This document shows, one piece after another, positions 49,112 to 57,028 of a stretch of DNA of 64,000 nucleotides. The notes under the pieces are model-generated. The model saw only the letters and a program-made list of their open reading frames with translations. It ran no database searches and was not told the origin of the DNA. Position 1 is the first letter of the stretch; every line of letters starts with the position of its first letter. Origin of the DNA: Flavimobilis massiliensis (lineage in GTDB: Bacteria; Actinomycetota; Actinomycetes; Actinomycetales; Cellulomonadaceae); contig NZ_LT964979.1 of the NCBI RefSeq assembly GCF_900240335.1, positions 248,001 to 312,000 of the forward strand, written 5' to 3'. Both the position numbers and the translations under genes were made by a program.

Positions 49112-51271
49112 ATGACACAGGACCAGGCGCGAGATCTCGCGCTCGACCCGACGACACCTGGTGCGCAGCTCGCGGAGATCGCGACGCACCGTCCCGACCT
49201 CCGGGCGCTCGTCGCTGCGCACCCGAACGCCTACCCGGCGCTGCTCGAGTGGCTCCGAGGGCTCGGGGACCCAACCGTCGTCGCGGCCGTCGACGCTCGG
49301 CCGGGCACTGCGGCACCGCTCGTGCCGCAGTCGCACCCGCTGCCCCCGGGGGGTGCGCAGCAGGTGCCGGCCCAGGTGAGCGCCTGGAGCCACGGCGGCG
49401 AGGTGCATGACGACCCTGCCGCCGTGGCGGCCCCCTACGGGGCGGTACCGGGTACCGAGGGCGGCTCGGTCGCCGGCTTCCAGCCGGGTGGACCGTCGTA
49501 CGGTGCAGGTGCATCCGTCGCCGAGATCCAGGGCGCGCCGCGCCGCCGTCGCAAGGGACTTGTCGTCGCCGGTGCGGCCGCGGGTGTGGCCGTCGCGCTC
49601 GGAGGTGCCGCCCTCGCGGTCAATCACTTCATCCTCGACAAGGTCGACGGTTCCGAGACGCCACGTGCGGCGTTCGACCAGCTCGTGACGGGCCTCGAGA
49701 AGAAGGACGCGCTCGCGATGCTCGGTGCGATGTCCCCGGCAGAGGTCTCGTCGCTCTCCGGGATGCTCGACGCGTCTCTCAAGAGCGCAGAGGGCTCGTC
49801 GTCCGCGACGAGCATCAAGGCGTTCACCGACGTCCTCGACTCGCTGACAATCACGACGTCGGGTGTCACGACCACCGAGACGACCCTCCAGGACGGCCTC
49901 TCGAAGGTCGAGGTCACCGCGGGCACCATCACGCTCGACGGTGACCCGGCGAAGATCGGCGACGCGTTCGTCAAGTTCTGGGACGAGGCCATGGCCCAAA
50001 ACCCCGAGCTCTCGAGCCTGCTCGAGACGTACGGTGCGGGCGAGTCGCTCGATGCTCAGTCGTTGCGTGGTGAGCTCGTCACGCAGCTCGAGGAGGCGCT
50101 CCCCGCCACCGCCGACTTCGCGGACCTCGCTCGCGAGAGCAACCCGCTCTTCGTCGTCACGGTCAAGGAGGACGACGCCTGGTACGTGAGCCCGTACCTC
50201 ACGTTCGGTGAGGCAGCCTATGTCTCGAGCGGCTCGAGCACCCCGCGAGGCACGATGCTCGGCGAGGGCAAGGGCACCGGGTTCGGCTCCCCGGAGGCTG
50301 CCGGCGACGGGCTCGTCCGCGCGATCCTCTCGGGTGACGTCGACGCGATCGTCGCGTCGCTCCCGCTGCCCGAGCGCCGTGTGCTCTCCGTGTACCTGCC
50401 GGCCGGGCAGACGTTCCCCGTCCCCGTGACCGTGGATGGCACGTTCACCACGTCGGAGACGAAGGGCGACCGCGCCCGCATCGTTCCGAAGGGGCTGAAG
50501 ATCGCGGCCACCGACGGTGGTCCGTCCGTCACGCTCGACGGCCCGTGCCTCACGGTCTCGGACCCGACGAGCGGCAAGGACGGCAGGATCTGCACGGACG
50601 AGGCGCCTCTCCTCTCCGAGCTCGGCCTCGCAAAGCTCGGCCTCGTCGCGGTCTCCGAGGGCGGCACGTGGTTCGTCAGCCCCACCGAGACGATCGTCGA
50701 CGGCGCCCGTATCCTGTCGGACGCCACCCTTGAGCTCCAGAAGTCCGGCAAGCTTGACGACGAAGCCTGGCTCACCGAGCGTTCGACCGCTCTCGTCGAG
50801 TACCTCGCCAGTCAGCCCCTCTTCGCGGACTTCGCCTCGATGCTCGGTGAGCAGGCGATGAGCGGTGGCGGGCTCGGTGCCCTAGGCGGGCTCGGCGGGC
50901 TCGGCGCGCTCGACGGGGCGGACGACACCGGCACGGGCCTCGACGGGCTCGGGGCGGGGGACGAGGCCGCACGCACATCGTTCCTTGAGTCCGACCTCGC
51001 AAACGCCGGCGGCTACGTCGCGATGTTCCTCGTCGAGAGCACCGCCGAGGCCGCGAACTACGCGCGGGGGATCGATCTCGACGGCGGCGCGAGCCTCCTT
51101 GCCGCTGCGGGCGTCGTACCGTCCGACGGCGTGAGCATCACGGTGTCCGAGCTCGACGTGAGCACGGAGGCGGCGACATACTGCATCGTCGCGACCGACG
51201 ACACGGGCATTGCTGCCGGTCGTTCGATCGACGAGACGCACGTCATCTACGAGTCGCTCACGTGCTCGTGA
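49112..51271 (+). CDS. Single-pass membrane protein with N-terminal LRV-like domain, paralogue of the next gene
   Basis: Unknown function, 719 residues. Residues 3-62 form the LRV-like helical domain (DPTTPGAQLAEIATHRPDLR then AYPALLEWLRGLGDPTVVAA). A Pro/Gly linker to about 142 and a basic stop followed by one membrane helix at about 148-168 (RRRRKGLVVAGAAAGVAVAL) come next. The outer part (about 175-719) contains two related alpha/beta units: one around RAAFDQLVTGLEKKDALAM and one around AAGDGLVRAILSGDVDAIVAS. These resemble DUF4878/NTF2-like modules. Near the C-terminus is a Gly/Leu repeat (LGGLGGLGALDG). ATG follows AGGGGGAG. Architecture suggests an envelope sensor or scaffold linking cytosolic and outer parts; this is inference. 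Confidence 0.82.
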   Translation: MTQDQARDLALDPTTPGAQLAEIATHRPDLRALVAAHPNAYPALLEWLRGLGDPTVVAAVDARPGTAAPLVPQSHPLPPGGAQQVPAQVSAWSHGGEVHDDPAAVAAPYGAVPGTEGGSVAGFQPGGPSYGAGASVAEIQGAPRRRRKGLVVAGAAAGVAVALGGAALAVNHFILDKVDGSETPRAAFDQLVTGLEKKDALAMLGAMSPAEVSSLSGMLDASLKSAEGSSSATSIKAFTDVLDSLTITTSGVTTTETTLQDGLSKVEVTAGTITLDGDPAKIGDAFVKFWDEAMAQNPELSSLLETYGAGESLDAQSLRGELVTQLEEALPATADFADLARESNPLFVVTVKEDDAWYVSPYLTFGEAAYVSSGSSTPRGTMLGEGKGTGFGSPEAAGDGLVRAILSGDVDAIVASLPLPERRVLSVYLPAGQTFPVPVTVDGTFTTSETKGDRARIVPKGLKIAATDGGPSVTLDGPCLTVSDPTSGKDGRICTDEAPLLSELGLAKLGLVAVSEGGTWFVSPTETIVDGARILSDATLELQKSGKLDDEAWLTERSTALVEYLASQPLFADFASMLGEQAMSGGGLGALGGLGGLGALDGADDTGTGLDGLGAGDEAARTSFLESDLANAGGYVAMFLVESTAEAANYARGIDLDGGASLLAAAGVVPSDGVSITVSELDVSTEAATYCIVATDDTGIAAGRSIDETHVIYESLTCS

Positions 51272-51294
51272 TCCGCTGACGCCGCGTGGTGTCA

Positions 51295-51339
51295 CGAGGC
51301 CCGTCCTCCCGGCCGAACGATCGGCGAGGACGGGCCTCG
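51295..51339 (+). terminator. Terminator after the first LRV single-pass gene
   Basis: A perfect 14-bp stem CGAGGCCCGTCCTC (51295-51308) with 51326-51339, loop 17 nt, begins about 24 bases after the stop. The next paralogue therefore probably has its own promoter in the following 150 bases. Confidence 0.75.
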
Positions 51340-51489
51340 TCGCGTCCGGGGCGGCGTCCGGGGTGGGTGAGCGGGGGCGGTGAGGGCCGGTGACGAGCGG
51401 GGGCTCGGCAGGTAGGCTCACCGCGGGACCCATCAGGGAGGTCCTCGGACGCCGCACGTCCGCCGCCCACGACGCACAGGGAGCGTCTC

Positions 51490-53151
51490 ATGGTGAACGA
51501 CCCGTGGTACGACCGCGTCTGCGATCCGACGACCGACGCCGCAGAGCTCGCACAGATCGCCGCGCACAGACCTGACCTCCGCGCCCACGTCGCCTCGCAC
51601 CCGCAGGCCTACCCGGAGCTCCTCGCGTGGCTGCGGGACCAGGGCGACCCGCACGTGGCCGCCATCGTCGACTCCCGGGTGCACGCCGCTGCCGTGCCGC
51701 CGTCGGGCGCCCCCGCGTACGCGTATCCCGTGGCGGACGCCGCGGGCACCAGCACCCCTCACGTCCCGACGTACATGGCACCGGGACATGCGGAGGCTGC
51801 GTACGACGGCTGGGCGTCGCCCGCGCACGAGCTCTCGGTGGAGACGTCCGCGACGCCACCGCGTCGCCGCAAGGGCATCGTCATCGCGGGCGTCGCGGCG
51901 GGTCTCGCGCTCGTGCTCGGCGGTGGCGCGTTCGCCGTCAGTGAGTTCATCGGAGGGAAGTTCAAGCCGGCCGCGTCCCCCGAGCAGGCGGCCGAGAGGC
52001 TCGTCGACGCCGTCGCGGCCAAGGATCTTCTCGGCATCGCGGGCATCATGTCGCCGGCCGAGACCGGGGCCCTCCGGGACGTCGTCGCGGACTCGTCGAC
52101 GAGCAGCGGTTCGGTCGGGTCGAGCGTCAAGCAGGCAGCCAGGGCGCTCGATGTGCTGAAGATCTCCGTCGAGGGCGTGAAGACACGTGTCGTGGACCTC
52201 CAGGACGGACTCGCACGGGTCGAGCTCACCGACGGCACGCTGACGGTCGACGGTGACCCGGCCAAGCTCGCCGACATTGTGCTCGAGAACCTCGACTCGC
52301 TGCCGATGACGGACCTCGGGTCGGTCGACCGCGAGGAGACGCGCGACGCGATCGTCGACCAACTGGCCGGTGAGCTGCCGTACCGGGTCGACCTCGGACG
52401 GATCGCCGCGGAGGAGGACGTCCCTGTCTTCGTCATGGCTGTCGAGGAGGGCGGCGGCTGGTACGTGAGCCCGTACCTCACGCTGGGAGAGATCGCCTAC
52501 CTCGACTCGGGCACGGACGCGCGGCGCGGGACGATGCTCGGCGTCGGCGAAGGAGCCGGCGGCGAAACTCCGGTCGAGGCTGCTGACGCGCTCGTCCGCG
52601 CGGCCGCGCGAGGTGACATGCGTGGACTCGTCGCCGGGCTCTCGCTCGCGGAGCGTCGCGTGCTGTCGGTCTACGCGGACACGTCGAGGCTCGACATCGA
52701 CGACATCGTGGTCCACGGGACGTTCTCCCAGATCGAGGCGGGCCCACGGCGTGCGCTCGTCGTGCCCGACAACCTGAGTCTCGTGGCCGATTCCTACGAC
52801 GGCCGGACGACGGTGACGTTCGACGAGGTGTGCGTCGACGTGGATCTCAGCTATGACGGGTATGGACGGCTGTGCCTCGACAAGGCCCCGCTCGTCTCGG
52901 ACCTCGGCCTCGGGGGAGCGGCGTTCGTCATGGTCAAGGAGGGGGACGAGTGGTTCCTGGCGCCGACGGAGTCCGTCGTCCGTGCGGTCTCCCTCGCCCA
53001 GAACGCCGCGTCCTCGCTCGAGAAAAGCGGCACGCGCCTCGACGCCGCCTGGGTCGAGCGGGAGGCGGGTCGGCTCGCCGACCACCTCGGAGCGGACAAC
53101 CCGCTCCTTGACCTGCCTGTTCTCTCCGACCTCCGCTACTTCTACTACTGA
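51490..53151 (+). CDS. Single-pass membrane protein with N-terminal LRV-like domain, second paralogue
   Basis: Unknown function, 553 residues, same build as the preceding protein. It has an LRV-like domain at 6-62 (DPTTDAAELAQIAAHRPDLR then AYPELLAWLRDQGDPHVAA), a linker, a basic stretch RRRKG, and one helix at about 128-148. The outer part has two related units (PEQAAERLVDAVAAKDLLGI and EAADALVRAAARGDMRGLV). Blocks such as WYVSPYLT, RRGTMLG and ERRVLSVY are shared with the neighbour, showing tandem duplication followed by strong divergence. It lacks the neighbour's Gly/Leu-rich C-terminal extension. ATG follows AGGGAG. A hairpin follows before the leuA leader. Confidence 0.82.
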   Translation: MVNDPWYDRVCDPTTDAAELAQIAAHRPDLRAHVASHPQAYPELLAWLRDQGDPHVAAIVDSRVHAAAVPPSGAPAYAYPVADAAGTSTPHVPTYMAPGHAEAAYDGWASPAHELSVETSATPPRRRKGIVIAGVAAGLALVLGGGAFAVSEFIGGKFKPAASPEQAAERLVDAVAAKDLLGIAGIMSPAETGALRDVVADSSTSSGSVGSSVKQAARALDVLKISVEGVKTRVVDLQDGLARVELTDGTLTVDGDPAKLADIVLENLDSLPMTDLGSVDREETRDAIVDQLAGELPYRVDLGRIAAEEDVPVFVMAVEEGGGWYVSPYLTLGEIAYLDSGTDARRGTMLGVGEGAGGETPVEAADALVRAAARGDMRGLVAGLSLAERRVLSVYADTSRLDIDDIVVHGTFSQIEAGPRRALVVPDNLSLVADSYDGRTTVTFDEVCVDVDLSYDGYGRLCLDKAPLVSDLGLGGAAFVMVKEGDEWFLAPTESVVRAVSLAQNAASSLEKSGTRLDAAWVEREAGRLADHLGADNPLLDLPVLSDLRYFYY

Positions 53152-53158
53152 CGGGTGA

Positions 53159-53195
53159 TCCGGGACCCCGGACGACGAACGTCCCGGGTCCCGGA
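53159..53195 (+). terminator. Terminator before the leuA leader
   Basis: TCCGGGACCC at 53159-53168 pairs perfectly with 53186-53195; an inner 4-bp helix (GGAC/GTCC) extends it. It starts 7 bases after the preceding stop codon. Confidence 0.7.
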
Positions 53196-53225
53196 CGCCG
53201 TTCCCGGCACGGCACCGCCGCGGAG

Positions 53226-53231
53226 TAGAGT
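53226..53231 (+). promoter_or_regulatory. -10 box of the leuA leader transcript
   Basis: TAGAGT is followed by 6 nt and then the GTG of the leader peptide at 53238. The leader peptide is thus itself leaderless, with translation starting at the very 5' end of the mRNA. Confidence 0.6.
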
Positions 53232-53237
53232 GACAAC

Positions 53238-53291
53238 GTGCGCCGTGCTGCGCAGCATTTGCTGCTCCTTCGCTGCCGCGACGAGGCCTGA
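53238..53291 (+). CDS. leuL: leuA leader peptide with four consecutive Leu codons
   Basis: A 17-residue open frame reads MRRAAQHLLLLRCRDEA. Codons 8-11 are TTG CTG CTC CTT, four leucines written with four different codons. It lies 75 bases before leuA and directly after a -10 box. Leu-rich leader peptides before leuA sense leucine supply through ribosome stalling; comparative work in actinobacteria has proposed such control, as I recall. The stop TGA at 53289 falls just after the left arm of a hairpin. Too short for standard gene finders. Function is inferred from codon run, position and folding. Confidence 0.75.
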   Translation: MRRAAQHLLLLRCRDEA

Positions 53292-53350
53292 TCGGTCGGA
53301 TCCTCGTCGCGGTGGTTGGTGTGCCGACCGGCAAACCCCGCTGAGCAGCA
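53276..53350 (+). promoter_or_regulatory. Competing RNA structures in the leuA leader
   Basis: Three complementary pairs are visible. Stem A, CCGCGACGAGG at 53276-53286 with 53302-53312, is 11 bp and perfect. Stem B, CGGTCGG at 53293-53299 with CCGACCG at 53324-53330, uses bases in the loop of A, so A and B either exclude each other or form a pseudoknot. Pairing C joins TGCTGCTC at 53260-53267, inside the Leu codons, to GAGCAGCA at 53343-53350, just before the leuA ribosome site. A ribosome stalled on the Leu codons would block C and disturb A. Transcriptional versus translational attenuation cannot be decided by eye. Confidence 0.6.
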
Positions 53351-53366
53351 CCAGACGAAGGACCCC

Positions 53367-55145
53367 ATGATGAACACGCACGTCCCCACACACGACGGTT
53401 TCCCCGGCGGCCCGCAGCAGCCCTCCGGGATGCCGGTGCACAAGTATCTCCCGTTCGCACAGCAGATCGTTGTCGACCTGCCGGACCGCACGTGGCCCAC
53501 CCGGACGATCACCCAGGCTCCGCGCTGGTGCGCGGTCGACCTGCGCGACGGCAACCAGGCCCTCATCGAGCCGATGAACCCCGAGCGCAAGCTCACGATG
53601 TTCAAGCTGCTCGTCGACATGGGCTACAAGGAGATCGAGGTCGGCTTCCCGTCGGCCTCGCAGACCGACTTCGACTTCGTCCGCCTGCTCATCGAGGGCG
53701 GGCACATCCCTGACGATGTCGTCATCCAGGTGCTCACCCAGGCGCGCGAGCACCTCATCGCGCGGACGTACGAGTCGCTCGAGGGCGCCAAGCAGGCGAT
53801 CGTCCACCTCTACAACTCGACGTCGATCCTCCAGCGCGAGGTCGTCTTCCGCACGGACGAGGCCGGCGTCACCGAGATCGCCGTCGACGGCGCCAAGCTG
53901 TGCCGCAAGTACGAGCACACGATCCCGGACACGCAGGTGTTCTACGAGTATTCGCCCGAGTCGTACACGGGGACCGAGCTCGAGGTGGCTGTGCGCGTGT
54001 GCAACGCGGTCCTCGAGGTCCTCGAGCCGACGCCCGAGCGCAAGGTCATCGTCAACCTGCCGGCGACTGTCGAGATGGCGACGCCCAACGTCTACGCGGA
54101 CTCGATCGAGTGGGTGAGCCGCCACCTCGCGCACCGCGAGAACGTCATCCTCTCGCTGCACCCGCACAACGACCGCGGCACCGCCGTCGCGGCCGCCGAG
54201 CTCGGCTACCTCGCGGGCGCCGACCGCATCGAGGGTTGTCTCTTCGGCAACGGCGAGCGCACGGGCAACGTCGACCTCGTCACGCTCGGTATGAACCTCG
54301 CGAGCCAGGGCGTCGACCCGCAGATCGACTTTTCCGACATCGACGCGATTCGTCGCACGGTCGAGTACTGCAACCAGATCGGCGTCCACGAGCGTCACCC
54401 GTACGCGGGCGACCTCGTGTTCACCGCGTTCTCAGGTTCGCACCAGGACGCGATCAAGAAGGGCCTCGACGACATGGCGGCGCGCGCCGCGGAGCAGGGC
54501 GTCGGCGTCGACGATCTCGTGTGGGGCGTGCCCTACCTGCCGATCGATCCCAAGGATGTCGGGCGCTCCTACGAGGCCGTTATCCGCGTGAACTCGCAGT
54601 CCGGCAAGGGCGGCATTTCCTACCTCCTGAAGTCGGAGCGTCATCTCGACCTGCCCCGCAGGCTCCAGATCGAGTTCTCGCGCGTCGTCCAGGGCGTGAC
54701 CGACGGCGAGGGGCGCGAGGTTTCGGGCGACGACATCTGGACGATCTTCGCCGACGAGTACCTGCCCGCGGCGCCGGGGGGCACCCTCGAGCCGTGGGGC
54801 CGCTTCGCCCTGCGCGGCACGCGGTCGACGAGCGTCGAGGACGGGCCCGACACCATCGCGGTCGACCTCGTCGACGGCGACGTGGCGGTGACGCTCGAGG
54901 GGCACGGCAACGGACCGATCGCGGCGTTCGTCGACGCCCTCTCACAGGTCGACGTGCACGTGAGCGTCCTCGACTACGCCGAGCACGCCCTGTCCGAGGG
55001 CGGCGATGCCACGGCGGCCGCGTACGTCGAGTGTGAGGTCGACGGCGCCGTGTTCTGGGGCGTCGGCATCGACCCGTCGATCACGACGGCGTCCCTCAAG
55101 GCCATCATCTCCGCGATCAACCGGGCGGGCCGCGCAGCTGCCTGA
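53367..55145 (+). CDS. leuA: 2-isopropylmalate synthase
   Basis: First committed enzyme of leucine synthesis; joins acetyl-CoA and 2-oxoisovalerate. The long 592-residue actinobacterial form is complete. The catalytic barrel has RDGNQALIEPM at about 50-60 and the metal HxH in LSLHPHNDRGTAVA. The C-terminal regulatory domain, which binds leucine for feedback inhibition, occupies about 440-592 (DVHVSVLDYAEHAL). Start is the ATG pair at 53367/53370 after ACGAAGGA; earlier in-frame codons lie in the leader. Expression is probably set by the leader peptide upstream. Confidence 0.97.
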   Translation: MMNTHVPTHDGFPGGPQQPSGMPVHKYLPFAQQIVVDLPDRTWPTRTITQAPRWCAVDLRDGNQALIEPMNPERKLTMFKLLVDMGYKEIEVGFPSASQTDFDFVRLLIEGGHIPDDVVIQVLTQAREHLIARTYESLEGAKQAIVHLYNSTSILQREVVFRTDEAGVTEIAVDGAKLCRKYEHTIPDTQVFYEYSPESYTGTELEVAVRVCNAVLEVLEPTPERKVIVNLPATVEMATPNVYADSIEWVSRHLAHRENVILSLHPHNDRGTAVAAAELGYLAGADRIEGCLFGNGERTGNVDLVTLGMNLASQGVDPQIDFSDIDAIRRTVEYCNQIGVHERHPYAGDLVFTAFSGSHQDAIKKGLDDMAARAAEQGVGVDDLVWGVPYLPIDPKDVGRSYEAVIRVNSQSGKGGISYLLKSERHLDLPRRLQIEFSRVVQGVTDGEGREVSGDDIWTIFADEYLPAAPGGTLEPWGRFALRGTRSTSVEDGPDTIAVDLVDGDVAVTLEGHGNGPIAAFVDALSQVDVHVSVLDYAEHALSEGGDATAAAYVECEVDGAVFWGVGIDPSITTASLKAIISAINRAGRAAA

Positions 55146-55247
55146 CCTACGGAGCCGCGCGAGCCGCGCGGCGTCGGCGGGTGGACGTCGTTGACCGCGG
55201 TGCGTCAGTCTCGCGGCGCGGTCACGACCCTCGGACGCCGAGCGAGC

Positions 55248-55279
55248 GGTGCCCGGCCGGGACGTCCCGGCCGGGCACC
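55248..55279 (+). terminator. Perfect 32-nt palindromic terminator after leuA
   Basis: GGTGCCCGGCCGGGA at 55248-55262 and its exact complement at 55265-55279 flank a 2-nt centre. It lies about 100 bases after the leuA stop and 32 bases before recO. Confidence 0.75.
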
Positions 55280-55299
55280 CGCATGTCGGTGGCATGAGG

Positions 55300-55305
55300 G
55301 AGGAT
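55300..55305 (+). promoter_or_regulatory. Possible leaderless -10 box for recO
   Basis: GAGGAT stands 6 nt before the GTG at 55312. The overlapping GAGGGAGGA could instead serve as a ribosome site, so this case is ambiguous. Confidence 0.4.
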
Positions 55306-55311
55306 GGACCT

Positions 55312-56082
55312 GTGCCTCTCTACCGTGACGAAGGAGTGGTCCTGCGCGCCCAGAAGCTGGGCGAGGCGGACCGCATCGTCACGCTGCTCACCCGCGAGCA
55401 CGGCAAGGTCCGTGCGGTCGGCAAGGGCGTGCGCCGCACGTCCTCGCGGTTCGGGGCGCGTCTCGAGCCGTTCATGTACGTGGACCTCCAGCTGCACGTC
55501 GGCCGCAGCCTCGACGTCGTCACGCAGGCGGAGACGCTCGGCGCGTTCGCGCGGCCCATCTGCGATGACTACGCGCTCTACACGGTCGGCGCCGTCATGC
55601 TCGAGACCGCCGAGAGGGTCGTCGCCGATGAGCGCGAGCCGTCGGTCCAGCAGTTCTGGTTGCTCGTCGGAGCGTTGCGTGCACTGAGCGAGCGCCGTCA
55701 GGACCCGGGTCTCGTGCTCGACTCCTACCTCGTGCGCGCGCTCGCCGTCGCAGGCTGGGCTCCAAGTTTCACCCGCTGCGGCCGCTGCGGCGCACCGGGC
55801 CCGCACCGTGCGTTCTCGGTCGCGCACGGTGGTGCGGTGTGCCCCGCCTGCCGTCCGCCGGGCTCGCCAGCACCCGCACCGGAGACGTTCGCGCTGCTCG
55901 CGGCGCTCCTCGAGGGAGACTGGGAGACCGCGTCGGCGACGGAACCACGGACACGGCGCGAGGCCTCGGGTCTCGTCGCGGCGTACAGCCAGTACCACCT
56001 CGAACGCTCGCTGCGGTCGCTGCGCATGGTCGACCGGGACGCGCACGCGCCGCGGCCACCCGCTCCCGAGCGCAGCGGGTAG
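55312..56082 (+). CDS. recO: DNA repair protein RecO
   Basis: Recombination mediator that loads RecA on SSB-coated DNA with RecF and RecR. The 256-residue protein has the N-terminal OB fold (LYRDEGVVLRAQKLGEADRI) and the KVRAVGKGVRRTSSRFGARL block. A C-terminal zinc finger carries Cys pairs CGRCG and CPAC at about 175-200. GTG at 55312 is preferred to an ATG further upstream that falls in the terminator palindrome. Its place between leuA and uppS is normal for actinobacteria. Confidence 0.94.
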   Translation: MPLYRDEGVVLRAQKLGEADRIVTLLTREHGKVRAVGKGVRRTSSRFGARLEPFMYVDLQLHVGRSLDVVTQAETLGAFARPICDDYALYTVGAVMLETAERVVADEREPSVQQFWLLVGALRALSERRQDPGLVLDSYLVRALAVAGWAPSFTRCGRCGAPGPHRAFSVAHGGAVCPACRPPGSPAPAPETFALLAALLEGDWETASATEPRTRREASGLVAAYSQYHLERSLRSLRMVDRDAHAPRPPAPERSG

Positions 56083-56209
56083 CGTTCATCCGCGAGGCTC
56101 TCGTGCCGCGCGACGAGCGGAGCTCCGCCGCGCGTGCGAACGGCCAGCTCCGTGTCGCGCGGCGGTCCATCTGCCGCTCGTCGTCCCCGCCTTCCGGAGG
56201 TTCTCGCCG

Positions 56210-57028
56210 ATGCCTCGTCCACCCCGTCCGTCCATGCGCACCTCGCCGCGTCCTGCGCCGCAGCGCCCGGACCCTCATCCGTCGGGAGCCCTGCCGCCGA
56301 CGCTGCCGAGCGAGCTCGTGCCGCGGCACGTCGCCGTCGTCATGGACGGCAACGGGCGCTGGGCGAACGCGCGCGGCCTGCCCCGCACCGCGGGGCACGC
56401 GGCAGGCGAGGCCGCGCTGCTCGACGTCGTCGCGGGCGCGATCGAGATCGGCGTCACGCACGTCTCGGCGTACGCGTTCTCGACGGAGAACTGGAAGCGC
56501 AGCCCCGAGGAGGTGCGGTTTCTCATGGGTTTCTCCCGCGACGTGCTGCGCCGCCAGCGCGACACCCTCGACTCGTGGGGGGTGCGCGTGCGCTGGGCGG
56601 GCCGGCGGCCGCGCCTGTGGAAGTCGGTCATCACCGAGCTCGAGGAGGCGGAGCGTCGCACGCGTGACAACGATGTGTGCACGCTGACGATGTGCGTCAA
56701 TTACGGGGGCCGCGCCGAGATCGCGGACGCCGCGCGGGACATCGCGCGTGACGTCGCGGCGGGTCGGCTCGACCCGGAGAAGGTCACCGAGCGTACCGTC
56801 CAGCGGTACCTCGACGAGCCGGACCTCCCCGACGTCGACCTGTTCCTCCGGAGCTCGGGCGAGCAGCGCACGTCGAACTTCATGATCTGGCAGTCGGCGT
56901 ACGCCGAGCTCGTGTTCCTGCCCGAGCCGTGGCCCGATGTCGACCGCCGGGTGCTGTGGCACGCCGTCGAGGAGTACGCGCGCCGGGACCGGCGCTACGG
57001 GGCTGCGGTCGACCGTCCCGAGGGATGA
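56210..57028 (+). CDS. uppS: Isoprenyl (undecaprenyl-type) diphosphate synthase
   Basis: Cis-prenyltransferase that makes the polyprenyl diphosphate carrier for cell-wall synthesis. The 272-residue protein has HVAVVMDGNGRWA with the catalytic Asp, the FSTENWKRSPEEV block, and SGEQRTSNFMIWQSAYAELV. The first 35 residues are a Pro/Arg-rich variable extension. ATG at 56210 follows GGAGG by 9 nt; sequence further upstream is open but overlaps recO. Its last 34 bases overlap the end of the opposing VTT-domain gene. Chain length of the product cannot be read from sequence. Confidence 0.95.
   Translation: MPRPPRPSMRTSPRPAPQRPDPHPSGALPPTLPSELVPRHVAVVMDGNGRWANARGLPRTAGHAAGEAALLDVVAGAIEIGVTHVSAYAFSTENWKRSPEEVRFLMGFSRDVLRRQRDTLDSWGVRVRWAGRRPRLWKSVITELEEAERRTRDNDVCTLTMCVNYGGRAEIADAARDIARDVAAGRLDPEKVTERTVQRYLDEPDLPDVDLFLRSSGEQRTSNFMIWQSAYAELVFLPEPWPDVDRRVLWHAVEEYARRDRRYGAAVDRPEG

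Noticed and set aside
53276..53312. Stem A of the leuA leader as a simple intrinsic terminator
   Set aside because: No T-run follows it, and its left arm lies inside the leader peptide, so a plain terminator role is not supported by sequence alone.
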